Below, in pieces: positions 1-6,626 of a DNA stretch of 7,721 nt. The DNA comes from an uncultured Clostridia bacterium (GTDB taxonomy: Bacteria > Bacillota > Clostridia > Oscillospirales > Oscillospiraceae): the NCBI GenBank assembly GCA_946006895.1, contig CAMFZO010000062.1:1-7721 (forward strand), written 5' to 3'. The first letter of the stretch is position 1. The number at the start of each line of letters is the position of its first letter. The notes beneath the pieces were generated by a model. That model did no database searches, had not been told where the DNA came from, and saw only the letters and a list, made by a program, of their open reading frames with translations. Position numbers and translations under genes: made by a program.

Positions 1-43
1 TTTTTAATCAAGAATCAGTATCAGAGGGGGCCTGGGATGTGTG

Positions 44-119
44 CATAACCGCATCCGCGGTGGTAGGGCTCTTCATGCAGGCAAGTCATGACTTCCTGCA
101 AACCGTGCCGGTGGTTATG
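44..119. repeat. Nested inverted repeat downstream of ade
   Basis: This non-coding stretch has an outer perfect 7-bp inverted repeat, CATAACC (44-50) with GGTTATG (113-119). Nested inside is a longer one, TGCAGG (76-81) with CCTGCA (95-100), which encloses the 12-bp perfect palindrome AAGTCATGACTT (83-94); C82 is the only unpaired base in that inner arm. Smaller stems (ACCGC 48-52 with GCGGT 57-61; ACCG 102-105 with CGGT 109-112) could form instead of, or within, the outer one. No T-run follows the stem on either strand, so it is not a standard intrinsic terminator for ade, although it may act as a 3' stabilising or Rho-type end. It could also be a dispersed palindromic repeat or a protein-binding site. 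The inverted repeats are plainly visible; the function is unknown. Confidence 0.5.
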
Positions 120-144
120 ATTCTGTCTGCGCAGCAGAACGCCC

Positions 145-1872
145 TCAGATGTATTCCTGCTTCTGCACATCCACCATACCCCGGGTCGTCAGCCGCAGGG
201 TCGGAATGACCGGCAGGGACATGAAGGACAGGGTCATAAAGGGGTCGATGTCCCGTGACGCGCCCAGACGGAAGGCCTGTTCCTTGGCCGCCTCCAGACG
301 GCGGTTGACGCTGATGAGGCTGTCGTCGCTCATAAGGCCGGCGATCTCCAGCACCACCTCGCCCTTGGCCTTCCCCTTCTCCGCCACGACGATGCCGCCG
401 CGATTCTCCACCACGCGGTTGGCGGCAAAGGCCATATCCGCTTCATTGGTCCCCACAACGATGATATTGTGAGAATCGTGGGAGATGGAGGTAGCGACAG
501 CGCCGCTCTTCAGGCCGTAGCCCTGGATGTAGCCCAGGCCGATATGTCCGGTCCCCTTGTGGCGCTCGATGACCGCGATCCGCAGGATGTCCTTTTCCGG
601 ATCAATGGCCTCTGCCCGTCCGTTGTCGGTGGAGATGATCTCCCCCGCCACCAGACCGATGACGCCCTGAGCACCGTTGGGACGGAAATCCTCCGGGCGC
701 AGACGGGCCACACGGAAGGTATCGTGAGCCTTTTCCGCCAGAGACTTTTTCAGATTTGCCGCCGCGAAGGGCTGAACCACGCCGCCCTCACAGCTTACAG
801 CGCCGCGCTTGATGACCAGCTCCACACGGAAGCGCTCAAAGCCGTCAATGACCGTCAGGTCTGCCCGGTAGCCCGGAGCAATGGCCCCCCGGTCCCTGAG
901 GCCGAAATACTCGGCGGGATTCCGGGTGGCGGCCTTGATGGCGGTGATAGGCTCTGCGCCATAGCTCACAGCTTTTTTGATGATGTAGTCGATATGGCCC
1001 TTTTCCAGCAGGTCGATGGGATGCTTGTCGTCGGTGCAGAAGACGCACCGGTCCGCGTAGCTTTCTTTCAAGAGCGGTGCCAGCGCCTCCAGATTCCGGG
1101 CGGCGGTGCCGTCGCGGACCATGATATACTGGCCGCTGCGGAGCTTTTCCAGCGCTTCTTCGACCTCGGAACACTCGTGGTCGGAGCGGACGCCCGCTGC
1201 GGCATAGGCCGCCAGCTCCTTGCCGTATACGCCGGGGGCGTGGCCGTCGATGAGCGCGCCGTGGCTCTGGGCGGCAGCCAGCTTCTCCAGAACCTGCTGG
1301 TCCTTGTGGACCACGCCGAAGGCGTTCATCATCTCCGCCAGTCCCAGCACCCGGGGATGGTCATAGAAGCCGTCGATGGCGCGGTGATCCAGTTCCGCAC
1401 CGGCTTCATCCAGAGGGGTGGAGGGGACGCAGCTCGGCAGCATAAAGAGTACGTCCACCGGCAGATTTTCCGTGGACTGGAGCATATATTCGATGCCGTC
1501 GGTGCCCATGACATTGGCGATCTCATGGGGGTCTGTGACCACGGTGGTCGTCCCGTGGGGCACGACGGCCTTGGCAAATTCGCGGGGGCTGACCAGGGAG
1601 GACTCCAGATGGATGTGCGCGTCGATAAAGCCCGGGCAGACGATCTTGCCCGCCACGTCGATCTCCGTCACGCCCTCATAGCTGCCCGTTCCGGCAATGC
1701 GGCCTTTGACGATCGCAATATCGCCCTTGCAAAGCTCGTTGGAAAACACGTTGACATAGACGGCGTTTTTCAGAACCAGATCGGCTTTTTTCCGTCCCAT
1801 GGCCACGTCGATGAGGACCTGTTTCTCCGCCACTGCCTGCTGCAGCCCGGCAGTCTTGCTGTTTTCAGACAT
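145..1872 (-). CDS. ade: Adenine deaminase
   Basis: Cytoplasmic metal-dependent amidohydrolase that converts adenine to hypoxanthine plus ammonia in purine salvage. The 575 residues fit the usual full length of bacterial Ade. Visible motifs, in order: the metal-binding D-A-H-I-H-L-E of the TIM barrel (H86, H88), DPHEIANV (D114-V121), LAEMMN with E180, DGHAPG with H211, SDHECSE (D231-E236), CTDDKHP with D281, D282 and H284, then the C-terminal domain typical of Ade with SHDSHN (H465, D466, H468). These separate Ade from urease-, dihydroorotase- and small adenosine-deaminase-type relatives. The ATG at 1872 follows an AAAGGA Shine-Dalgarno (1882-1887) at good spacing, and a promoter lies just upstream. 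The gene is monocistronic as far as the window shows and diverges from queH. No purine-riboswitch sequence is visible in the roughly 30-nt leader. All key residues are present and nothing suggests a pseudogene. Confidence 0.96.
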   Translation of the reverse strand: MSENSKTAGLQQAVAEKQVLIDVAMGRKKADLVLKNAVYVNVFSNELCKGDIAIVKGRIAGTGSYEGVTEIDVAGKIVCPGFIDAHIHLESSLVSPREFAKAVVPHGTTTVVTDPHEIANVMGTDGIEYMLQSTENLPVDVLFMLPSCVPSTPLDEAGAELDHRAIDGFYDHPRVLGLAEMMNAFGVVHKDQQVLEKLAAAQSHGALIDGHAPGVYGKELAAYAAAGVRSDHECSEVEEALEKLRSGQYIMVRDGTAARNLEALAPLLKESYADRCVFCTDDKHPIDLLEKGHIDYIIKKAVSYGAEPITAIKAATRNPAEYFGLRDRGAIAPGYRADLTVIDGFERFRVELVIKRGAVSCEGGVVQPFAAANLKKSLAEKAHDTFRVARLRPEDFRPNGAQGVIGLVAGEIISTDNGRAEAIDPEKDILRIAVIERHKGTGHIGLGYIQGYGLKSGAVATSISHDSHNIIVVGTNEADMAFAANRVVENRGGIVVAEKGKAKGEVVLEIAGLMSDDSLISVNRRLEAAKEQAFRLGASRDIDPFMTLSFMSLPVIPTLRLTTRGMVDVQKQEYI

Positions 1873-1910
1873 ATTACATTGTCCTTTCTCAGGGATTTCG
1901 GAATAATGTT

Positions 1911-1939
1911 ATCATAGCACACATATCGTCGCTTTTCCA
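1911..1939 (-). promoter_or_regulatory. Probable sigma-A promoter of ade
   Basis: Read on the minus strand: -35 TGGAAA (plus positions 1934-1939), a 17-bp spacer and -10 TATGAT (1911-1916), preceded by TGC, which gives an extended -10. Transcription would start near 1904, leaving a leader of about 30 nt before the ATG. The match is 4/6 at -35 and 5/6 at -10 with ideal spacing. Confidence 0.6.
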
Positions 1940-1979
1940 CAGGCAATCTGCACAAAACTCAGGAGTGTTTTTTGTGTGC

Positions 1980-2008
1980 TTGCCATGAGAGAACTTTGGT
2001 GTTATAAT
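1980..2008 (+). promoter_or_regulatory. Strong sigma-A promoter of queH (and probably the flavodiiron gene)
   Basis: -35 TTGCCA (1980-1985), a 17-bp spacer and a perfect -10 TATAAT (2003-2008) with an upstream TGT (2000-2002) forming an extended -10. The start of transcription is expected near 2015. That leaves a leader of about 20 nt containing only the Shine-Dalgarno sequence, which argues against the upstream in-frame TTG at 2014 as the queH start. Confidence 0.8.
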
Positions 2009-2034
2009 CTAATTTGAAAGAAGGAGGCGCCATC

Positions 2035-2580
2035 ATGACCACTCTGCTGCATATCTGCTGCGCGCCCTGCGCCAACCAGTGCATCAACGTTCTGCGGGCC
2101 GACGGCTTCCAACTCACCGGTTTTTGGTACAACCCCAATATCCACCCCTTTACCGAATACCGCAGCCGCCGCAACTGTCTGCGCGACTATGCCCAAAGCG
2201 TGGCGCTTCCCCTGGTGGAGCGGGATGAATACGCCCTGCGTCCCTTTGTCCGGGAGGTGGCCGGGGATATTGCGCAGCGCTGCGTCAAATGCTATGAAAT
2301 GCGCCTGTTCGCCGCGGCAAAGGCGGCCTCCGAGGGCGGCTTCGACAGCTTCACCTCCTCTCTGTTCATCAGCCCCTATCAGAACCACGAGCTGATGCGG
2401 GAGGTGGCAGAGCGGGCAGCGGCGGATTTCGGCGTACAGTTTCTCTACCGGGACTTTCGCCCCTATTTCCGCGCAGGCCAGGAGCGTGCCCGGGAGCTGG
2501 GAATGTATATCCAGAAATACTGCGGCTGCGTGTTCTCCGAGGAGGAGCGCTATCTCAAGCCGTCCAGGCGCATCCCATAA
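2035..2580 (+). CDS. queH: Epoxyqueuosine reductase QueH
   Basis: QueH (formerly DUF208) catalyses the last step of queuosine synthesis, reducing epoxyqueuosine to queuosine in the anticodon of GUN tRNAs; it is an unrelated replacement for the cobalamin-dependent QueG. Family hallmarks are visible: an N-terminal CCAPC cluster (C8, C9, C12), the YNPNIHP segment (residues 32-38), a CxxC in RCVKCYEMR (C83, C86), SLFISPYQNH (109-118) and a C-terminal YCGC (C163, C165). The cysteines are expected to hold the iron-sulfur cluster and a second iron seen in this family. Starting at ATG 2035 gives 181 residues, and AAGGAGG (2021-2027) sits 7 nt upstream. An in-frame TTG at 2014 would add seven residues but coincides with the predicted transcription start and lacks a ribosome site. 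The flavodiiron gene follows 60 bp downstream with no terminator between, so an operon is likely. Confidence 0.93.
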   Translation: MTTLLHICCAPCANQCINVLRADGFQLTGFWYNPNIHPFTEYRSRRNCLRDYAQSVALPLVERDEYALRPFVREVAGDIAQRCVKCYEMRLFAAAKAASEGGFDSFTSSLFISPYQNHELMREVAERAAADFGVQFLYRDFRPYFRAGQERARELGMYIQKYCGCVFSEEERYLKPSRRIP

Positions 2581-2640
2581 GAGCTGCGCCCTTTGCGGCG
2601 GACAATCACATCAGAAAAATAATTTAGGAGGAATCAACCA

Positions 2641-4431
2641 ATGCGCATTACCGACGACATTCTTTATATCGGTGTAAACGACCATCAGGTGGACCTGTTC
2701 GAGGGCCAGTACACGGTGCCCAACGGCATGGCCTACAATTCCTACGTCATTCTGGACGAGAAGATCGCCGTCATGGACACGGTGGACGCCCGTTTCACCC
2801 ACGAATGGCTGGACAATCTGGAGGCCGTCCTCGGCGGCAGAAAGCCGGACTATCTGGTCGTGCAGCACATGGAGCCGGACCATTCGGCCAACATTGCCAA
2901 TTTCCTCCGGCTCTATCCCGAGACCACCGTCGTCGCCACCGGCAAGGCCTTCGTCATGATGCAGCAGTTCTTCGGCGCTGATTGTGCCGAGCGCCGCATC
3001 ACCGTGGCAGAGGGCGACACCCTTTCCCTGGGCCGCCACACTCTGAGCTTCTATATGGCCCCCATGGTCCACTGGCCCGAGGTCATGGTCACCTATGACG
3101 CGGCGGACAAAGTCCTTTTCTCCGCCGACGGCTTCGGCAAGTTCGGCGCTCTGGATGTTGAGGAGGACTGGGCCTGTGAGGCGCGGCGCTACTACTTTGG
3201 CATTGTCGGCAAATACGGCGCCCAGGTGCAGAAGCTGCTGCAAAAGGCATCCGGCCTGGACATTTCCGTGATCTGTCCCCTTCACGGCCCCGTTCTGACG
3301 GAGAACCTGGGCTATTATCTGGGCCTCTACCAGACCTGGTCGTCCTATACCCCCGAGGACGAGGGCATTCTCCTGGCCTACACCTCCGTCTACGGCAACA
3401 CGAAAAAGGCCGTGGAGCTGCTGGCCGAAAAGCTGAAGGCCAAGCACTGCCCCAAGGTCACCGTCTGCGACCTGGCGCGGGAGGACATGGCCGAGGCGGT
3501 GGAGGACGCGTTCCGCTACAGCAAGCTGGTCCTGGCCACCACCACCTACAACGCCGAGCTCTTCCCCTATATGCGCCAGTTCATTGAGCATCTGACGGAG
3601 CGGAATTATCAGAACCGCACCGTCGCCCTGATTGAGAACGGCTCCTGGGCGCCCCAGGCGAACAAGATCATGCGCACGATGCTGGAAAAGAGCAAGAACC
3701 TGACCTTCGCCGAAAACACCGTCACCATCAAGTCCGCCCTGGACGAAACCTCCAAGGCACAGCTCGACGCTCTGGCTGACGAGCTGTGCGGCGAATACCT
3801 GGCGCAGAACGAGGACACCGCCGACAAAAACGACCTGACCGCCCTGTTCAACATCGGCTATGGCCTCTACGTGGTCACCTCCAACGACGGCAAAAAGGAC
3901 AACGGCCTCATCGTCAACACCGTCAGCCAGTTGACCAACACCCCCAACCGGGTGGCCGTCACCATCAACAAGGCCAACTATTCCCACCATGTCATCAAGC
4001 AGACCGGCAAGATGAACGTCAACTGCCTGTCCGTGGAGGCACCCTTCTCGGTGTTCCAGACCTTCGGCTTCCAGAGCGGCAGAACGGTGGACAAATTTGC
4101 CGACTGCACGCCCCTGCGTTCGGACAATGGCCTGGCCTTCCTGCCCAAGTATATCAATTCCTTCCTGTCTCTCAATGTGGAGCAGTATGTGGACCTGGAC
4201 ACCCACGGAATGTTCATCTGCAGCGTCACCGAGGCGCGGGTCATTTCCAAGGCCGAGACCATGACCTACACCTATTATCAGAAGAACGTCAAGCCCAAGC
4301 CCGAGACCAAGGGCAAAAAGGGCTGGGTCTGCAAGGTCTGCGGCTATGTCTACGAGGGCGAGACCCTGCCGGAGGACTTTATCTGCCCGCTGTGCAAGCA
4401 CGGTGCCGCGGATTTTGAGCCGATCCAGTAA
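2641..4431 (+). CDS. Flavodiiron protein fused to flavin reductase and rubredoxin (FprA-Hrb type)
   Basis: Cytoplasmic O2 and/or NO reductase that protects anaerobes by four-electron reduction of O2 to water or by NO to N2O. Domains in the 596 residues: a metallo-beta-lactamase-like diiron domain (about 1-240) with the full ligand set H76-x-E78-x-D80-H81, H144, D163 and H215; a flavodoxin domain (about 243-390) with the FMN phosphate loop YTSVYGNT (247-254), TTTYNAE (around 300-306) and ENGSW (332-336); an FMN-binding split-barrel flavin reductase domain (about 398-550); a charged K/P/G hinge (551-560); and a small rubredoxin with C564, C567, C582 and C585. The last two domains match the separate Hrb protein encoded beside fprA in Moorella, so electrons could pass NAD(P)H to flavin to rubredoxin to FMN to diiron within one chain (inference). 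AGGAGG at 2626-2631 supports the ATG. Whether O2 or NO is the preferred substrate cannot be told from sequence. Confidence 0.93.
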   Translation: MRITDDILYIGVNDHQVDLFEGQYTVPNGMAYNSYVILDEKIAVMDTVDARFTHEWLDNLEAVLGGRKPDYLVVQHMEPDHSANIANFLRLYPETTVVATGKAFVMMQQFFGADCAERRITVAEGDTLSLGRHTLSFYMAPMVHWPEVMVTYDAADKVLFSADGFGKFGALDVEEDWACEARRYYFGIVGKYGAQVQKLLQKASGLDISVICPLHGPVLTENLGYYLGLYQTWSSYTPEDEGILLAYTSVYGNTKKAVELLAEKLKAKHCPKVTVCDLAREDMAEAVEDAFRYSKLVLATTTYNAELFPYMRQFIEHLTERNYQNRTVALIENGSWAPQANKIMRTMLEKSKNLTFAENTVTIKSALDETSKAQLDALADELCGEYLAQNEDTADKNDLTALFNIGYGLYVVTSNDGKKDNGLIVNTVSQLTNTPNRVAVTINKANYSHHVIKQTGKMNVNCLSVEAPFSVFQTFGFQSGRTVDKFADCTPLRSDNGLAFLPKYINSFLSLNVEQYVDLDTHGMFICSVTEARVISKAETMTYTYYQKNVKPKPETKGKKGWVCKVCGYVYEGETLPEDFICPLCKHGAADFEPIQ

Positions 4432-4463
4432 GCACTGTCTTTTCCTTTCATATCAAATCAAAC

Positions 4464-4510
4464 AAAAAAGACACCGGGCGCCCCAAAGCGGGGCGTTCGG
4501 TGTCTCTTTT
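4464..4510. terminator. Bidirectional intrinsic terminator
   Basis: A 15-bp stem pairs 4470-4484 with 4490-4504 around the 5-nt loop AAAGC; in the top-strand orientation two central pairs are G-U. A run of six A (4464-4469) precedes it and CTTTT (4506-4510) follows it, so both transcripts obtain a U-tract. The U-tract is stronger on the minus strand (UUUUUU then GUUU). It lies 32 bp after the flavodiiron stop and 26 bp after the rnj stop, ending both convergent transcripts. Confidence 0.9.
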
Positions 4511-4536
4511 GCACTATTTCGCTGATTCTGCCGCGT

Positions 4537-6192
4537 TTATATCTCCATAATGACCGGCAGGATCATGGGATTGCGCTTGGTGTTCTTAAACAGGTACTGG
4601 CTCAGATCGTTCTTGATGGTGGATTTGATGGTGGCCCAGTCGGAGATGTTCCGTGCGCGGCAGACCTCCAGGGAGTGGCTGGCGATCATACGCATGGCCT
4701 CCATCAAATCCTCGTTGTCCTTGGTGTAGACAAAGCCACGGGTGATAATATCCGGGCCGGACAGCACGGAGCCGTCCTCGCTGGAAAGGTTGACGCAGAC
4801 CACGATCATGCCGTCCTGCGCCAGGTGCTTGCGGTCCCGCAGGACCACGCTGCCCACGTCGCCCACGCCGGTGCCGTCCACCAAAATCTTGCCTGCCGGC
4901 ACGATCTCACCCAGCCGGCAGGTCTTGTGGGTGCAGTCAATGACCCGGCCGATGTCGCCGATCAGGATATTCTTGGGGCTCATGCCCATCTGCCGCGCCA
5001 GAGCGGCGTGCTTCTGCAGATGGCGCTGCTCGCCGTGAACGGGGATAAAATAACGGGGCTTGGTCAGGGCATGAATGATCTTCAGCTCCTCGCAGCAGGC
5101 GTGGCCCGAGACGTGCAGGCCCTCCAGCTTGTCGTAGATCACGTCGGCGCCCTTGCGGTAAAGCTCGTTGATGATGCGGGAGACGGCCTTTTCATTGCCG
5201 GGAATGGCGGAAGCGGAAATGATGACCTTGTCACCGGGCTGAATTTCCACCTGGCGGTGGCTGGAGAAGGCCATGCGGTACAGGGCGGACATATTTTCGC
5301 CCTGGGAGCCGGTGGAGACGATGACGACCTTGTCCTTGGGCAGGGATTTGATCTGGTTGATGTCCACCAGCGTTCCCTCGGGGATGTGGAGATAACCCAG
5401 CTCCGTGGCCACCTTCAGAATATTTTCCATGCTGCGGCCCGTAACAGCCACCTTGCGCCCATGGCGCTGTGCAATGGCCAGGACCGCCTGGATGCGGTGC
5501 ATATTGGAGGCGAAGGTGGTGACGATGATGCGGCTTTTGCAGCCCTTGAAGTGGCGGTCCAGACCGTCGGCGACGACGGATTCCGACGGGGTATAGCCCT
5601 GGCGCTCGACGTTGGTGGAGTCCATCAGCAGGGCATAGACGCCCTCCTTGCCCAGCATGCCGAAGCGGCCCAAATCGGTCATACCGTCCTCCGCCGTCGG
5701 GTCGATCTTAAAGTCGCCGGTCATGACCACGGTGCCCACCGGCGTCTTGATGGCAAAGGCCACCGCGTCGGCAATGGAGTGGTTGACATGGATGAATTCC
5801 ACAGTGAAGCAGCCGGCCTTGACGACGTCGCCGGGCTTGTGGGTGACGAGCTGGGTCTTGGCCACCATGTCATGCTCCTCCAGCTTGAGCTTGATGAGGC
5901 CCAGCGTCAGCGGCGTGGCGTGGACCGGGGCGTTGACCGCCTGCAAAACATAGGGCAGGGCGCCGATATGGTCCTCATGGCCGTGGGTGATAAAGAAGCC
6001 GCGCAGCTTCTTCTGGTTTTTCGCAAGATAGGTAACGTCGGGAATGACCAGGTCGACACCGTACATATCGTCCTCGGGGAAGCCGAGGCCGCAGTCCACC
6101 ACGATCATATCCTTTCCGTACTCCAGGACGGTCATATTCTTGCCGATCTCATTCAGGCCGCCCAGAGGGATAATTTTCAGTTTATCTGCCAA
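4537..6192 (-). CDS. rnj: Ribonuclease J
   Basis: RNase J is a cytoplasmic beta-CASP metallo-beta-lactamase nuclease with 5'-to-3' exonuclease and endonuclease activity, central to mRNA decay and rRNA maturation in Firmicutes. At 551 residues it is close to the usual 550-560. Motifs visible: GGLNEIGKN near the start (11-19), zinc-binding THGHEDHIG (H70, H72, D74, H75), HVNHSIADA with H138, TGDFKID with D160, DSTN at 191-194, STGSQGE (293-299), SGHA with H364, and PVHGE with H386, followed by the C-terminal domain. The start is TTG at 6190-6192, with AAAGGAG (plus 6203-6209) 10 nt upstream. The first internal Met (residue 20) would remove the conserved first strand, so TTG is preferred. A long structured leader precedes the gene. 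Whether it is the J1 or J2 paralogue cannot be told here; the complete active site favours a catalytically active J1-type enzyme. Confidence 0.96.
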   Translation of the reverse strand: MADKLKIIPLGGLNEIGKNMTVLEYGKDMIVVDCGLGFPEDDMYGVDLVIPDVTYLAKNQKKLRGFFITHGHEDHIGALPYVLQAVNAPVHATPLTLGLIKLKLEEHDMVAKTQLVTHKPGDVVKAGCFTVEFIHVNHSIADAVAFAIKTPVGTVVMTGDFKIDPTAEDGMTDLGRFGMLGKEGVYALLMDSTNVERQGYTPSESVVADGLDRHFKGCKSRIIVTTFASNMHRIQAVLAIAQRHGRKVAVTGRSMENILKVATELGYLHIPEGTLVDINQIKSLPKDKVVIVSTGSQGENMSALYRMAFSSHRQVEIQPGDKVIISASAIPGNEKAVSRIINELYRKGADVIYDKLEGLHVSGHACCEELKIIHALTKPRYFIPVHGEQRHLQKHAALARQMGMSPKNILIGDIGRVIDCTHKTCRLGEIVPAGKILVDGTGVGDVGSVVLRDRKHLAQDGMIVVCVNLSSEDGSVLSGPDIITRGFVYTKDNEDLMEAMRMIASHSLEVCRARNISDWATIKSTIKNDLSQYLFKNTKRNPMILPVIMEI

Positions 6193-6202
6193 TATTTGAC
6201 AA

Positions 6203-6209
6203 CTCCTTT
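6203..6209 (-). promoter_or_regulatory. Ribosome binding site deciding the TTG start of rnj
   Basis: On the minus strand AAAGGAG sits 10 nt before the TTG at 6192. There is no ATG or GTG in the same frame at suitable spacing, so this site is the main evidence that translation begins at the weak codon TTG. Confidence 0.8.
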
Positions 6210-6210
6210 G

Positions 6211-6450
6211 TTGATTTTTGTTATGTACGCCCGCAGTGCGGATTGTAATGCGGATATTTCCGCTGTTGTTTTTCTGTTTTTTCCGTTAATGCACCGTGCA
6301 ACGGAAACGCAAGCTCCGTGCAGCGCACAGCGCTCCCACGGAAACAGTATTTTACCGCCCGAACGGCTTCGTCTTCGGGGCTTTTCGCTTATCCTACGGA
6401 GTATGTATGCGCGGTCAGTTCTTTCTCAGGCGAAAAGCCATATCTCTACA
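6211..6450 (-). promoter_or_regulatory. Candidate structured 5' leader RNA of rnj (unrecognised)
   Basis: If the promoter at 6457-6465 is used, the rnj transcript carries about 258 nt before its TTG. Within it, pairings in plus coordinates are: 6379-6388 with 6430-6439 (10 bp, perfect); 6359-6363 with 6374-6378; 6315-6320 with 6337-6342 plus an inner 6322-6326 with 6330-6334 (11 bp in 28 nt); 6280-6287 with 6300-6307 (8 bp); 6250-6254 with 6259-6263; and 6231-6234 with 6238-6241. ACCG (6354-6357) can also pair with CGGT (6412-6415) inside the large first loop, a possible pseudoknot. No T-run or stop-like hairpin precedes the gene, so premature termination is not the obvious mode. I do not recognise a 6S, T-box, c-di-AMP or other riboswitch core. 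It could be a cis-acting leader, perhaps for RNase J autocontrol, or an independent small RNA. Confidence 0.45.
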
Positions 6451-6456
6451 GATAGG

Positions 6457-6465
6457 ATTATACCA
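6457..6465 (-). promoter_or_regulatory. Probable extended -10 promoter of rnj
   Basis: The minus strand reads TGG followed by a perfect TATAAT (plus 6457-6462; TGG at 6463-6465). No good -35 hexamer lies 16-18 bp upstream (best is TATACT at 6480-6485), which extended -10 promoters can tolerate. Transcription would begin near 6450. I saw no better minus-strand promoter closer to rnj. Confidence 0.55.
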
Positions 6466-6536
6466 CAAAATTTCCCTGAAGTATACAGTTTTTTGAAAAC
6501 GGGCACACTTCCTGCGGAAAAATTCGAGAAAAGCGG

Positions 6537-6565
6537 TGGAAAAATCCTGCCGCTTGTGTTACAAT
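6537..6565 (+). promoter_or_regulatory. Probable promoter of gdpP
   Basis: -35 TGGAAA (6537-6542), a 17-bp spacer and -10 TACAAT (6560-6565), preceded by TGT (6557-6559) as an extended -10. The start of transcription is expected near 6572, about 55 nt before the TTG start codon. The -35 hexamer and layout are the same as at the ade promoter. A perfect 6-bp inverted repeat, AAGCGG (6531-6536) with CCGCTT (6550-6555), brackets the -35 element and could be an operator. Confidence 0.6.
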
Positions 6566-6626
6566 AAAAAGAACTTATATGCAAATTTGCAAGAATCCAA
6601 AGACGGCACAAAGAGAGGTGTCCTCC

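Noticed and set aside
20..170. Roughly 50-codon minus-strand frame starting within the end of ade
   Set aside because: No clear ribosome site, no recognisable motif, and it crosses the nested palindromes.
3..209. Plus-strand frame open from the window edge and overlapping the ade 3' end
   Set aside because: Its 68 codons show no recognisable domain, half of it lies antisense to ade, and it runs through the inverted repeat. It could be the tail of a neighbour but cannot be supported.
469..1917. Long plus-strand open frame opposite ade
   Set aside because: It is a GC-driven shadow of ade: the antisense protein has no recognisable motif, while the minus frame has complete Ade motifs, a ribosome site and a promoter.
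2014..2034. TTG 2014 as the start of queH
   Set aside because: It coincides with the predicted transcription start and lies before the AAGGAGG that clearly serves ATG 2035.
2593..2625. Separate promoter for the flavodiiron gene (TTGCGG with AAAATA or TAATTT)
   Set aside because: The only -10 candidates are poor or at the wrong spacing, so read-through from the strong queH promoter is the simpler reading.
2611..4401. Minus-strand open frame opposite the flavodiiron gene
   Set aside because: Antisense shadow with no motif; the plus-strand protein has complete diiron, FMN and rubredoxin ligands.
6193..6450. rnj leader as a known riboswitch, T-box or 6S RNA
   Set aside because: No T-box GGUGG-type pairing segment, no recognisable c-di-AMP riboswitch core, no closing stem between its two ends as in 6S RNA, and no terminator before the gene.
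4675..6567. Plus-strand open frame of 630 codons opposite rnj
   Set aside because: Low-complexity H/V/G/D-rich translation typical of antisense to a GC-rich gene; the minus strand encodes full RNase J.
6579..6581. ATG 6579 as the start of gdpP
   Set aside because: In frame but with no Shine-Dalgarno and only a few bases from the predicted transcript end; TTG 6627 has a good site and the usual short GdpP N terminus before the first membrane segment.
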